Source of the DNA: Pseudoruminococcus_B sp937901805
Lineage (GTDB): Bacteria; Bacillota; Clostridia; Oscillospirales; Ruminococcaceae
Direction: 5' to 3'
Assembly (NCBI GenBank): GCA_963560245.1
Contig: CAUWNS010000010.1
Span: 1-60,773 of the forward strand
DNA: 60,773 bases
The notes beneath the pieces were generated by a model. It saw only the letters and a program-made list of their open reading frames with translations. It was not told the origin of the DNA and searched no databases. Of the stretch, positions 50,338 through 58,459 are shown piece by piece. The number at the start of each line of letters is the position of its first letter. Position 1 is the stretch's first letter. Both the position numbers and the translations under genes were made by a program.

Positions 50338-50366
50338 TTGATTCTTATTTTTGCAATTGTTATAAT
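50338..50366 (+). promoter_or_regulatory. Promoter of the TetR-family gene
   Basis: TTGATT (50338-50343), 17 bases, TATAAT (50361-50366), 40 bases before the ATG. Confidence 0.75.
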
Positions 50367-50405
50367 AAGTTCATGCCTGTAATTTGAAAAAGAAGGGGAT
50401 TCTCC

Positions 50406-50996
50406 ATGGCTCAGCCCAAAGAGAAAACAAAAGAAATCATTTTCCAAACAGCATTGGCCTTGATTCAGGAAAAAGGTTATGACAACGTAACGCTAGCCCA
50501 AATCTGTCAGGCATCCGGCATTGTTAAAAATACTTTCTACTATTATTTCGATTCCAAAGATGAAATCCTTATCGAATTTTACCGACGATCTGCCACCTTG
50601 TCCGTGGAGCAAATGGCTTATATCATGTCAATGGATAACCATTACGAACAACTCTGGCAAATTGACCGCGCTTATATTGCATTTTTGGAATCTGCCGGAA
50701 GCAGACTAATCCGTCAGCTATTTGCCGTCAGCTTATCCGGAGAAAAGGCCCGTATAGAAATGGAACACCTAGGTGATGAAATGATCGCCTTACAGCTCCG
50801 GTTAATCAAAAAAGCACAACAGTCCAGACAGATAAAAAACCCTTCTGCCCCGGAAGTTCTGCTGAAAACAAAAAACAAAATCATTTATGGATCTGTTATG
50901 TCCTGGTGTATGACAGAAACAGAACAAAAAACAGATATTCTGGAAGAAATAAAACGCTGCTGTGATATCCTGTTTTTACCTGCAAAGAAAGGGTGA
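50406..50996 (+). CDS. TetR/AcrR-family transcriptional regulator
   Basis: A 196-aa regulator. The N-terminal helix-turn-helix is clear (TKEIIFQTALALIQEKGYDNVTLAQICQASGIVKNTFYYYFDSKDEIL region, residues about 8-55, with the TFYYYFDSKDE signature). The C-terminal ligand domain is not assigned. Likely targets are its own gene and the divergent HEAT gene. A DUF3842 gene starts 6 bases downstream. Confidence 0.9.
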   Translation: MAQPKEKTKEIIFQTALALIQEKGYDNVTLAQICQASGIVKNTFYYYFDSKDEILIEFYRRSATLSVEQMAYIMSMDNHYEQLWQIDRAYIAFLESAGSRLIRQLFAVSLSGEKARIEMEHLGDEMIALQLRLIKKAQQSRQIKNPSAPEVLLKTKNKIIYGSVMSWCMTETEQKTDILEEIKRCCDILFLPAKKG

Positions 50997-51001
50997 AATT
51001 T

Positions 51002-51415
51002 TTGAAAATTGTTATTGTGGACGGACAAGGCGGCCGTTTAGGCCGGATGCTTGTAGAACAACTGAAAGCCAATCTGCCCAATGCGGAGATCACCGCCATT
51101 GGCACAAACAGCATTGCGACTGCCGCTATGCTCAAAGCAGGGGCGGATTCCGGCGCCACAGGGGAAAACCCTGTTCTGGTTGCATGCAGAAATGCGAGTC
51201 TGATCATTGGGCCGCTCGGCATTGTCATCGCAGATTCCCTCTTAGGGGAAATTACTCCGGAAATGGCCAAAGCCGTAGGTCAAAGCCCGGCTCATAAAAT
51301 TTTAATTCCCATAAACCGGTGTAATAATACGGTTGTTGGGGCCGGGAATCTTTCCTATACGGATTATGTCCGGCTGGCCGTGGAAGAGGCAATCCGTTTT
51401 TTAAAACATGAATAG
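51002..51415 (+). CDS. DUF3842-family protein
   Basis: A 137-aa protein starting MKIVIVDGQGGRLGRMLVEQ, which looks like a Rossmann-type nucleotide loop, followed by GTNSIATAAMLKAGADSGATGENP and NASLIIGPLGIVIADSLLGEITP. These are the features of DUF3842, of unknown function. TTG at 51002 is chosen: AAAGGG lies 8 bases upstream and the family starts there; GTG at 50993 is the alternative. Probably cotranscribed with the TetR gene. Confidence 0.8.
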   Translation: MKIVIVDGQGGRLGRMLVEQLKANLPNAEITAIGTNSIATAAMLKAGADSGATGENPVLVACRNASLIIGPLGIVIADSLLGEITPEMAKAVGQSPAHKILIPINRCNNTVVGAGNLSYTDYVRLAVEEAIRFLKHE

Positions 51416-51493
51416 CAGTCTCATCCGCAGCAGGGTTGTTGTTTTACGTGGTTTCTCCCAAAATCCCTTGCCGGCTTTTGTAAGGGTATCCCG

Positions 51494-51522
51494 TTGTGTT
51501 TTCAAACCAGTGGTCGTATAAT
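51494..51522 (+). promoter_or_regulatory. Promoter of the aldo/keto reductase gene
   Basis: TTGTGT (51494-51499), 17 bases, TATAAT (51517-51522), about 40 bases before the ATG. Confidence 0.65.
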
Positions 51523-51563
51523 AAAAATGGTAAGAAATCACCGTCAGAAAGAGAGGGCTCCTT

Positions 51564-52721
51564 ATGAATTATCGTCAGCTTGGCAATACCGGCATGAAAG
51601 TCAGTGAGATTGGCCTTGGATGCGAACATCTGGAAAACCAAAGCTATGAAGTCATTGAATCCGTTATCGATGCCGCACTGGAAGGCGGTATCAACATTAT
51701 GGATGTCTTCATGTCTCAGCCGCAGGTCCGCACCGATATCGGCAAGGCGCTGAAAGGCCGCCGGGAACAGGTCATTCTCCAGGGGCATATCGGTTCCCGC
51801 TGGAAAGACGGGCAATACGGCCGCAGCAGGGAACTGGAAGAATGCAAATTTTTCTTTGAAGATTTCCTCACCCGCCTGCGTACGGATTATGTGGATATCG
51901 GCATGTTCCACTGTGTAGACGGCAAAGCGGACAGCGATAAGATTTTTGACAACGAACCGCTTGTCAACTATGCCCTTTCTTTAAAAAAGCAGGGTATTAT
52001 CAAGGCGCTTGGCATCAGTACCCATGACCCGGTCTGCGGACTGCGTGCAGTCAATTCCGGTATCATCGACGTCATCATGTTCAGCATAAACCCGGCCTAT
52101 GATCTGCTGCCGGAAAATCTGGAAAATACCCGCCAGCTTTTTGATTTGGAAACCTATCAGAAAAACACCCTGAACGGGATCAATCCTGTCCGGGATGAAT
52201 TCTACCGTGCCTGCGAATCCAAGGGGATCGGCCTGACCGTTATGAAGAGTATGGGAGCGGGCGCGCTCCTCAACGCTAAATCTTCGCCTTTTGGGATTGC
52301 CCTCACTCCGGCGCAGTGCATCCACTACAGCCTGACGCGCCCGGCCGTCTCCACTGTTCTGGTCGGAGTCCATAATGCACAGGAAATCAAAGAAGCCATC
52401 CGCTATGAGGCCCTGACAGAGGAAGAAAAGGATTACTCCGCTGTTTTAACGGCAAAACCCTCTTTTTCCCTGCGCGGAAAATGTATGTACTGCAACCACT
52501 GCCTGCCCTGCCCATCCCATATCGACGTTGCACAGGTCAATAAATATCTGGATCTCGCTAAAATGAATGACAGCGTTCCGCCCACAGTAAAAGAACATTA
52601 TCTGGCTCTGGAGCATCATGCTTCTGACTGTATCGGATGCCGCAGCTGTGAGCGCAACTGCCCGTTTGGCGTACCTGTCACAGAAAATATGAAACAGATA
52701 GTCTCCATTTTTGGAAAATAA
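51564..52721 (+). CDS. Aldo/keto reductase with C-terminal ferredoxin-type domain
   Basis: A 385-aa protein. Residues 1-290 form an aldo/keto reductase barrel (MNYRQLGNTGMKVSEIGLG, TDYVDIGMFHC, ALGISTHDP). The C-terminal part carries two four-Cys clusters, CMYCNHCLPCPSH and CIGCRSCERNCPFGV, for two [4Fe-4S] centres. Such fused proteins are common in anaerobes and may pass electrons between ferredoxin and a carbonyl substrate; the substrate is unknown. GAGAGGG precedes the ATG. A terminator follows. Confidence 0.9.
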   Translation: MNYRQLGNTGMKVSEIGLGCEHLENQSYEVIESVIDAALEGGINIMDVFMSQPQVRTDIGKALKGRREQVILQGHIGSRWKDGQYGRSRELEECKFFFEDFLTRLRTDYVDIGMFHCVDGKADSDKIFDNEPLVNYALSLKKQGIIKALGISTHDPVCGLRAVNSGIIDVIMFSINPAYDLLPENLENTRQLFDLETYQKNTLNGINPVRDEFYRACESKGIGLTVMKSMGAGALLNAKSSPFGIALTPAQCIHYSLTRPAVSTVLVGVHNAQEIKEAIRYEALTEEEKDYSAVLTAKPSFSLRGKCMYCNHCLPCPSHIDVAQVNKYLDLAKMNDSVPPTVKEHYLALEHHASDCIGCRSCERNCPFGVPVTENMKQIVSIFGK

Positions 52722-52739
52722 CTGTCGGGAAAGATCGCA

Positions 52740-52778
52740 GCGCCCCCGGGAGAACGGTTCTCTCGGGGGCGCGTTTTA
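52740..52778 (+). terminator. Intrinsic terminator of the aldo/keto reductase gene
   Basis: 15-base arms (GCGCCCCCGGGAGAA and TTCTCTCGGGGGCGC, one mismatch) with a 3-base loop, then TTTTATTTT. Confidence 0.85.
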
Positions 52779-52785
52779 TTTTCCG

Positions 52786-53478
52786 TTATTCTTTTTGAAT
52801 CAAATCAGCAAGATGTTCCTCAAAATAGGCGTCCCATTCGAGCATCCAATCCTGACAGAACTTGGCGTTTCCATGCTTTTCAAAATACGCCTCCAATGCT
52901 TCCGGATAGGGCGTCCCATAGGCGAGTTCGGTGACATTGAGAATCACATACTCCTCGTCCTCCACAAGGATCCATCCCTTTAACTCTGCCGGTGTATAAT
53001 TCTTTCCGGAAATTTTCAGCTCGAATGCGGGATCTTCCCACAATTTCTTGGGCACTGCCTGGAGCATGCGCATCGGACAGAGATCCTCTGCGCCGCCCCC
53101 TTCACACCTGGGGTTGAACGCCGTATAGGAATCCGCAAAGGAAAACCGATCCGTCTGCACCGAATCCGCCCGGTTCGCAGAGAGATAAACTACCTCCTGG
53201 TTGGTAATCCCCTCAAAATCCGGATCCGGGTGCTTACTGATCACCTCGTTGACTTGCTCCGGAATCACGATCTGGTACCCCGCTTCCTGCAGAGAAAGGA
53301 CTTTATCCCCCTTTTCCGGCTGAGAGGAACTGTCCGGGCTCTCCGGCGCGGCGGAGGAATTTTCCAAAGGCGCCGGACTGCTGACAGGAGGATCCGGCTC
53401 CTTGGGCGCGCAGCCTGTAAAAACAAACATCATCATGGCTGCCAGAAACAGGGAAAAATGCCGGGTTGCTCTTTTCAT
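52786..53478 (-). CDS. Lipoprotein of unknown function
   Basis: A 230-aa exported protein. It has a basic start (MKRATRHF), a hydrophobic core and an FTGC lipobox, then a Pro/Ser-rich linker (about residues 25-58). The folded part is acidic and resembles no domain I know. The ATG at 53478 has AGAAGG upstream and gives the proper signal. It is divergent from fabV across an AT-rich spacer. Confidence 0.8.
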   Translation of the reverse strand: MKRATRHFSLFLAAMMMFVFTGCAPKEPDPPVSSPAPLENSSAAPESPDSSSQPEKGDKVLSLQEAGYQIVIPEQVNEVISKHPDPDFEGITNQEVVYLSANRADSVQTDRFSFADSYTAFNPRCEGGGAEDLCPMRMLQAVPKKLWEDPAFELKISGKNYTPAELKGWILVEDEEYVILNVTELAYGTPYPEALEAYFEKHGNAKFCQDWMLEWDAYFEEHLADLIQKE

Positions 53479-53515
53479 ATGCACACCTTCTTCTCTGCTA
53501 TTCCAATGACTCAAC

Positions 53516-53714
53516 GGATGACAACCGATACAAAATTCAGCAGATCATTTTTTAAAATGCTTTTCTCCTAATCTCCACATGATACTCATTCCTTCCATCT
53601 ATTTATATAAATTGTATCATATTATACCCAATATATCAATTTATATATTGAAAAATAATATATAAATTATATAAAAATAAAAAACCATTTCTATTGAATT
53701 AACGGTTGTCATCC
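53516..53714. repeat. Inverted 12-base repeats flanking an AT-rich spacer
   Basis: GGATGACAACCG (53516-53527) and its reverse complement CGGTTGTCATCC (53703-53714) face each other 175 bases apart, one near each of two divergent genes. The DNA between, mainly 53590-53700, is almost pure A/T. Each copy holds TTGTCA in the direction of its gene. They could be sites for one regulator. Confidence 0.5.
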
Positions 53715-53739
53715 TACTTTTCCGTTTTTCCTGTTTGCG

Positions 53740-53768
53740 TTGTAACTTTCCGGGATTCATGGTAAAAT
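53740..53768 (+). promoter_or_regulatory. Promoter of fabV
   Basis: TTGTAA (53740-53745), 17 bases, TAAAAT (53763-53768), 30 bases before the ATG. Confidence 0.6.
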
Positions 53769-53798
53769 ACCACTATTATCGGAAAGGAGATACACACT

Positions 53799-54977
53799 AT
53801 GGTCGTTACGCCAAAAGTCAGGGGATTTATCTGCACCACCGCCCATCCCGCCGGATGCCGGGCCGCTGTAAAATCCCAGATCGAATATACGAAATCCCAA
53901 CCCAAAACCGAGGGACCGAAAAAAGTCCTTGTCCTGGGCGCATCCATGGGCTACGGGCTTTCCTCCCGGATCGCCGCTACCTATTCCTGCGGTGCGGCTA
54001 CCATCGGGGTCATTTTTGATAAACCGGGAGATGGAAAACGCACCGGCACTGCCGGCTGGTACAACACCGCCGCATTTGAAGAATTCGCCCACGCAGACGG
54101 CTATTATGCCAAAACGATAAATGGGGACGCCTATTCCAAAGAGATAAAAGAACAGGCCATTGCGCTTATCAAACAGGATCTGGGCAAGGTGGATATGGTG
54201 GTGTACAGCCTGGCGGCTCCGCGCAGGACAGCCCTGGACGGTACCGTCTACACCTCCGTCCTCAAAACAACTGGAGAAGCCTATACCAACAAGACCATTG
54301 ATCTGAAAACCAAGAAAATTTCCAAAATCACCATTGAACCTGCAACCGAGCAGGAAATTGAACATACTGTCAAAGTCATGGGCGGAGAAGATTGGAAAGA
54401 CTGGATTTTGGCGCTCAAGACGGCAGATGTCCTGGAAGAGGGCGCCGTTACCGTTGCCTATTCCTATATTGGGCCTGAACTCACCCATCCAATGTACTAC
54501 GATGGTTCCATCGGCAGGGCCAAAGCGCATCTTTTGAAAACCGCCGGGGAAATTTCAGAGGAGATTCCCGGCGTCCGCGCCTACATTTCCGTCAACAAGG
54601 CCCTGGTTACCCAGTCCAGCGCCGCAATCCCCATTGTCCCGCTGTATATCTCTATCCTTTATAAAGTGATGAAAGAAGCGGGAACCCATGAAGGCTGTAT
54701 GGAACAGATGTACCGCCTTTTCCATCAGAAACTCTTTGGCGGCAGCGTCCAGGCAGACAGTGAAAACCGCATCCGGATGGATGATCTCGAAATGCAGGAA
54801 GACATTCAGAAAAAAATTTCCTGCCTATGGGAAAAAATCAGCGATGAGAATCTGGACGAATGTGCGGATCTGGACGGATACTGGCATGATTTCTATGAAC
54901 TGTTTGGATTTGATCTGCCCGGTGTGGATTATACAGCGGATGTCGATACCCAAGTGCCGATTGAAAGCATAAAATAA
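53799..54977 (+). CDS. fabV: Trans-2-enoyl-CoA/ACP reductase (FabV/TER)
   Basis: A 392-aa NADH-dependent reductase of the SDR superfamily. The nucleotide loop is GASMGYGLSSRIA, the catalytic Tyr-X8-Lys is YYDGSIGRAK, and SYIGPELTHPMYYD is diagnostic. FDKP after the second strand, an acidic residue at the position of the FEKP motif, favours NADH. It either ends fatty acid elongation (FabV) or reduces crotonyl-CoA toward butyrate (TER); sequence alone does not decide. GGAAAGGAG precedes the ATG. Confidence 0.93.
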   Translation: MVVTPKVRGFICTTAHPAGCRAAVKSQIEYTKSQPKTEGPKKVLVLGASMGYGLSSRIAATYSCGAATIGVIFDKPGDGKRTGTAGWYNTAAFEEFAHADGYYAKTINGDAYSKEIKEQAIALIKQDLGKVDMVVYSLAAPRRTALDGTVYTSVLKTTGEAYTNKTIDLKTKKISKITIEPATEQEIEHTVKVMGGEDWKDWILALKTADVLEEGAVTVAYSYIGPELTHPMYYDGSIGRAKAHLLKTAGEISEEIPGVRAYISVNKALVTQSSAAIPIVPLYISILYKVMKEAGTHEGCMEQMYRLFHQKLFGGSVQADSENRIRMDDLEMQEDIQKKISCLWEKISDENLDECADLDGYWHDFYELFGFDLPGVDYTADVDTQVPIESIK

Positions 54978-54983
54978 CAAGCA

Positions 54984-55014
54984 AAGGCGGCTGGAACATC
55001 CAGCCGCCTTTTTC
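54984..55014. terminator. Bidirectional terminator between fabV and spoVAE
   Basis: Perfect 11-base arms (AAGGCGGCTGG and CCAGCCGCCTT) with a 5-base loop and flanking A/T runs; it lies between converging genes. Confidence 0.87.
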
Positions 55015-55371
55015 TTAAGATTTATCTTTTGGTTTGAAAATAAGGGCAACGACAAACGCAAAGAAAATCGAAGCCGCAATTCCGGCTGCCGCGGCCTTCA
55101 CCCCTCCGGTCAAAGCCCCGAACAATCCCACTTCCTGGATGGCTTTGATTGCGCCGTCCGCGAGCAGGTATCCAAAGCCGACAATCGGTACGGAAGCCCC
55201 AGCTCCTGCCCATTCCACCAACGGACCGTAGACGCCGGCCGCCGTCAGGACAACCCCCGCTACCACAAAGGAGACCAGAATCCGCGCGGGCGTAAGTTTT
55301 GTCTTGTCAATCAAGATCTGTCCAACAGCGCAGATGATCCCTCCGATGAGAAACGCTTTCAGATAATCCAT
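55015..55371 (-). CDS. spoVAE: Stage V sporulation protein AE (SpoVAEb-type)
   Basis: A 118-aa membrane protein with three to four hydrophobic helices (MDYLKAFLIGGIICAVGQIL, LVSFVVAGVVLTAAGVYGPL, the GYLLADGAIKAI segment). With SpoVAC and SpoVAD it forms the channel system that moves dipicolinic acid into the spore core and out at germination. Length is that of the AEb form. It starts 3 bases after spoVAD. Confidence 0.92.
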   Translation of the reverse strand: MDYLKAFLIGGIICAVGQILIDKTKLTPARILVSFVVAGVVLTAAGVYGPLVEWAGAGASVPIVGFGYLLADGAIKAIQEVGLFGALTGGVKAAAAGIAASIFFAFVVALIFKPKDKS

Positions 55372-55374
55372 CTG

Positions 55375-56403
55375 TCATTCCCCCTTTGTCTCTTTGCACA
55401 GCTGTACCAGATGCGCGATCCCAGGAATGGATTCATTTTGCTGGACGCTCGTAGTACTCAGCAGGGCGCCTGTCGCAAGAAACAGGATGTTCTTTATGCT
55501 CCCCCGCTCCAGTTCCGGTAAAAGGTGCGTACACAGGACAGCAGCCGAACATCCGCAACCGGAACCTCCCGCATGGACATCCTGTTTGTTCCGGTCATAA
55601 AGCAACAGCCCGCAGTCCTGATGTTTCCCGCGTATATCCAGCCCCTCTCTATCCAGCAGTTCATAGAGTAGTTCGCTGCCGACAGTCCCCAGATCCCCGG
55701 TATAGATCCCGTCAATCTCCTCCAGTTTCACCGAAGTATCTGTAAAAAAATGGGCAATGGTATCTGCGGCCGCAGGGGCCATGGCAGCGCCCATATTATT
55801 CTGATCTGTCACTCCGAGATCAATAATCCGCCCGGCGGTCACTGCTTTCACGGAAGTCTTTGCAGAATCCGGGTCGTTATCCAGAACAACCGCGCCTGCC
55901 GCCGTCGCCGTCCAGGTAGAAGAGGGGGGACGCTGCCCGCCATACTCCAGTGGGAAACGGAACTGCCTTTCCGCAGTACAGAAGTGGGAAGAAGTGGAGG
56001 CAAGACAGCGATCCGCCATGCGGCCTTCCAGCAGCATTGCAGCCAGGGAGATGGATTCGCTCATGGTGGAGCACGCCCCGTACAGGCCGAAAAACGGGAT
56101 TCCCAAATCCCGGATGGAAAAACTGGAGCTGATGCACTGGTTGAGCAGATCGCCTGCAAAGATATAGTCCATATCCTCTTCTTTCATTTTAGCTTTATCC
56201 AGCGCACGCTGGCAGGCCTGCTTCTGCATGATGCTCTCCGCTTTTTCCCAGGTCTTTTGTCCGAAATAGGAATCGTCGTTCAGGATATCAAACCGATCCC
56301 CAAGCGGTCCTTCCCGTTCCATTTTGGAACCCACCGCAGCATATCCCTGAATATGCACTGGATTTTCCAGCGCAAGCGTATATCTTCCAAGCCGTTTGGC
56401 CAT
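55375..56403 (-). CDS. spoVAD: Stage V sporulation protein AD
   Basis: A 342-aa thiolase-fold protein that binds dipicolinic acid at the spore membrane. GRYTLALENPVHIQGYAAVG, DRFDILNDDSYFGQKTWEKAE, FAGDLLNQCISSSFSIRDL, GIPFFGLYGACSTMSESISL and VHAGGSGCGCSA are family marks. I chose ATG 56403 because AAAGGAGGGG lies just upstream; ATG 56409 is an alternative. Confidence 0.94.
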   Translation of the reverse strand: MAKRLGRYTLALENPVHIQGYAAVGSKMEREGPLGDRFDILNDDSYFGQKTWEKAESIMQKQACQRALDKAKMKEEDMDYIFAGDLLNQCISSSFSIRDLGIPFFGLYGACSTMSESISLAAMLLEGRMADRCLASTSSHFCTAERQFRFPLEYGGQRPPSSTWTATAAGAVVLDNDPDSAKTSVKAVTAGRIIDLGVTDQNNMGAAMAPAAADTIAHFFTDTSVKLEEIDGIYTGDLGTVGSELLYELLDREGLDIRGKHQDCGLLLYDRNKQDVHAGGSGCGCSAAVLCTHLLPELERGSIKNILFLATGALLSTTSVQQNESIPGIAHLVQLCKETKGE

Positions 56404-56417
56404 CAACATCCCCTCCT

Positions 56418-56861
56418 TTAATGCCATCCAAATAAAAAGGCCAGGATCCCATAGAGGATGGAAGCGGTAATTCCATATACCAAAACCGGCCCCGCAATCA
56501 CAAACATTTTCGCACCAAGGCCAAGCACTAGACCCTCTGCCTTGAATTCCAGCGCAGGAGAAACTACTGCATTGGCAAAACCCGTAATCGGCACCAGCGT
56601 TCCAGCCCCGGCATGTTTTGCAATCCGGTCATATATATTCAGCCCTGTCAGCAGTGCTGATAAAAAGATCAGGGAAACCGACGTCATGGCCGTCGCGATT
56701 TCTTTCGGGATGTCTAAAAAAAGATAGAGATTTGTCAATGCCTGCCCCAATGTGCAGATGGCGCCTCCCACACAAAACGCCCAGATCAGGTTTTTCAGCC
56801 ATGGAGAATTGGGACTGGCTTTTTTGGCAAGCGTATCATACTCTTTGGGAGACATGGACAT
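56418..56861 (-). CDS. spoVAC: Stage V sporulation protein AC
   Basis: A 147-aa membrane protein of the same complex; in Bacillus SpoVAC acts as a mechanosensitive channel. It contains NLIWAFCVGGAICTLGQAL and a C-terminal series of helices with VSPALEFKAEGLVLGLGAKMF. The ATG at 56861 (MSMSPKEYDTL) follows AAAGGAA; ATG 56882 lacks a ribosome site. First gene of the spoVA group here; other spoVA genes are not in the window. Confidence 0.92.
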   Translation of the reverse strand: MSMSPKEYDTLAKKASPNSPWLKNLIWAFCVGGAICTLGQALTNLYLFLDIPKEIATAMTSVSLIFLSALLTGLNIYDRIAKHAGAGTLVPITGFANAVVSPALEFKAEGLVLGLGAKMFVIAGPVLVYGITASILYGILAFLFGWH

Positions 56862-56900
56862 AATTGTATCGTTCCTTTCCATTCAAACTGGTTTTACCGC

Positions 56901-56930
56901 TAGTTTGCCTTTAAATCCAGTAAAATATAC
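56901..56930 (-). promoter_or_regulatory. Possible sigma-G promoter of the spoVA operon
   Basis: On the minus strand GTATA (56930-56926), 18 bases, CAAACTA (56907-56901). This fits the forespore sigma-G pattern (G-YATA and CATAnTA with 17-18 spacing) better than sigma-A, and spoVA is a classic sigma-G operon. Confidence 0.5.
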
Positions 56931-57047
56931 GCAAAATTAGCATTGATTTCAAAAATAGGCTTTGCTATAATAAAAAAGGATATGCGGCATCGGCGGTATT
57001 TTCAGTCCCTTGCCGCTTTTGCCTGTTTAAATGCGTAATATGTATTT

Positions 57048-57099
57048 TTTACATATTTGATCCGATTAGTAAAATCAAATACCCATGCAATCAGCATGG
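57048..57099 (+). promoter_or_regulatory. Promoter and leader hairpin of purA
   Basis: TTTACA (57048-57053), 16 bases, TAAAAT (57070-57075). A hairpin CCATGC-N5-GCATGG follows at 57083-57099. No purine riboswitch core was seen. Confidence 0.5.
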
Positions 57100-57124
57100 C
57101 TCAAACAGAAATGGGGTTACTTAC

Positions 57125-58399
57125 ATGTCTGTCAAAGTAGTAGTCGGTGTCCAATGGGGCGATGAGGGAAAAGGAAAGATTATTGACATCCTCTCCTCCC
57201 GTGCAGATGTTGTTGTCCGCTCTCAGGGTGGAAACAATGCAGGGCATACGGTCCAAAGCGGAAATGAAGTCTATAAACTTCATCTAATCCCCTCCGGTAT
57301 CCTGTATCCGAACACCCTGTGCCTGATCGGCGCCGGCGTGGTATTCGACCCCAAGGTTGTCCTCGGGGAAATCGACGGGCTGATGTCCCGCGGGATTGAC
57401 TGTTCCAATCTCCGGATTGATCCGCGTGCACAGGTTATCCTGCCATGGCATATTGAACTTGACGGCCTGTCTGAAAAATTCCGCGGCGGTTCCGAAATCG
57501 GTACTACAAGGCGCGGAATCGGCCCCTGCTATATGGACAAAGCGGAGCGCTGCGGCCTGCGCATTTATGATTTGATTCATCCGGAAATTTTTGCAGAAAA
57601 GGCTCGTTCTACTGGGAAACTGAAAAACGCAATCATTGAAAAAGTCTACGGAGGCACTCCGATAGACATTGAAGCCATGATTGCCGAATATACAGAATAC
57701 GGCAAACGCCTTGCTAAATACGTGGACGACGTCTCCGTCCTCACCTATGAGGCCTGCAAGGCTGGAAAATCCGTCCTGTTTGAAGGTGCACAGGGCACCC
57801 TGCTGGACATTGATTTCGGCACTTACCCGTTTGTCACCTCTTCCCATCCGCTTTCCGGCGGAGTATGCACCGGTTCCGGCGTCGGCCCGACCGTGATTGA
57901 CGAGGTTATCGGCGTGGCAAAGGCCTACACCACCCGTGTCGGAAAAGGGCCATTCCCCACTGAGCTGTTTGATGAGGTCGGCGATGAAATCCGCAACCGC
58001 GGGCATGAATTCGGTACGACCACCGGCCGTCCTAGAAGAACCGGCTGGTTTGACAGTGTGATCTTGCGCCATGCTGTGCGCGTCAACGGATTGACCGCAC
58101 TGTCCATCAATAAAATCGACACCCTTTCCGGGATTCACCCGCTGAAGGTCTGCACTGCTTATAAAAAGGCGGACGGCACCATCCTCAAGCACTACCCCGC
58201 AAGCCTGGAAGAACTCGCCGAGTGCGAACCGGTTTACGAGGAATTCGAGGGCTTTGACGGGGATCTCTCCCAGTGCAAATCCTTTGAAGAACTGCCGGAA
58301 AAATGCAGGGAATACCTTGCCGAGCTGGAGCGCCTGTGCGAATGCCCGATCAAAATGGTCGGCGTCGGCCCTGCCAGGGAGCAGAATCTGGAAAGGTAA
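57125..58399 (+). CDS. purA: Adenylosuccinate synthetase
   Basis: A 424-aa GTP-dependent enzyme that joins IMP and aspartate on the way to AMP. The GTP loop is QWGDEGKGKI, followed by GGNNAGHTV, the IMP-binding STRRGIGPCY-type segment (here TTRRGIGPCYMDKA), and FEGAQGTLLDIDFGTYPFVTSS. The ATG at 57125 has only GGGG upstream. Purine salvage/de novo genes are otherwise absent from the window. Confidence 0.95.
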   Translation: MSVKVVVGVQWGDEGKGKIIDILSSRADVVVRSQGGNNAGHTVQSGNEVYKLHLIPSGILYPNTLCLIGAGVVFDPKVVLGEIDGLMSRGIDCSNLRIDPRAQVILPWHIELDGLSEKFRGGSEIGTTRRGIGPCYMDKAERCGLRIYDLIHPEIFAEKARSTGKLKNAIIEKVYGGTPIDIEAMIAEYTEYGKRLAKYVDDVSVLTYEACKAGKSVLFEGAQGTLLDIDFGTYPFVTSSHPLSGGVCTGSGVGPTVIDEVIGVAKAYTTRVGKGPFPTELFDEVGDEIRNRGHEFGTTTGRPRRTGWFDSVILRHAVRVNGLTALSINKIDTLSGIHPLKVCTAYKKADGTILKHYPASLEELAECEPVYEEFEGFDGDLSQCKSFEELPEKCREYLAELERLCECPIKMVGVGPAREQNLER

Positions 58400-58420
58400 C
58401 CTTTTTTACGACAATTATTA

Positions 58421-58452
58421 AAAAGCGGGACGGCAGTTGCCGTCCCGCTTTT
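58421..58452. terminator. Bidirectional terminator after purA
   Basis: Perfect 15-base arms (AAAAGCGGGACGGCA and TGCCGTCCCGCTTTT) with a 2-base spacer, between converging genes. Confidence 0.9.
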
Positions 58453-58459
58453 CGTTTTA

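Noticed and set aside
57000..57124. Purine riboswitch before purA
   Set aside because: Only one short hairpin is present; the three-way junction core was not seen.
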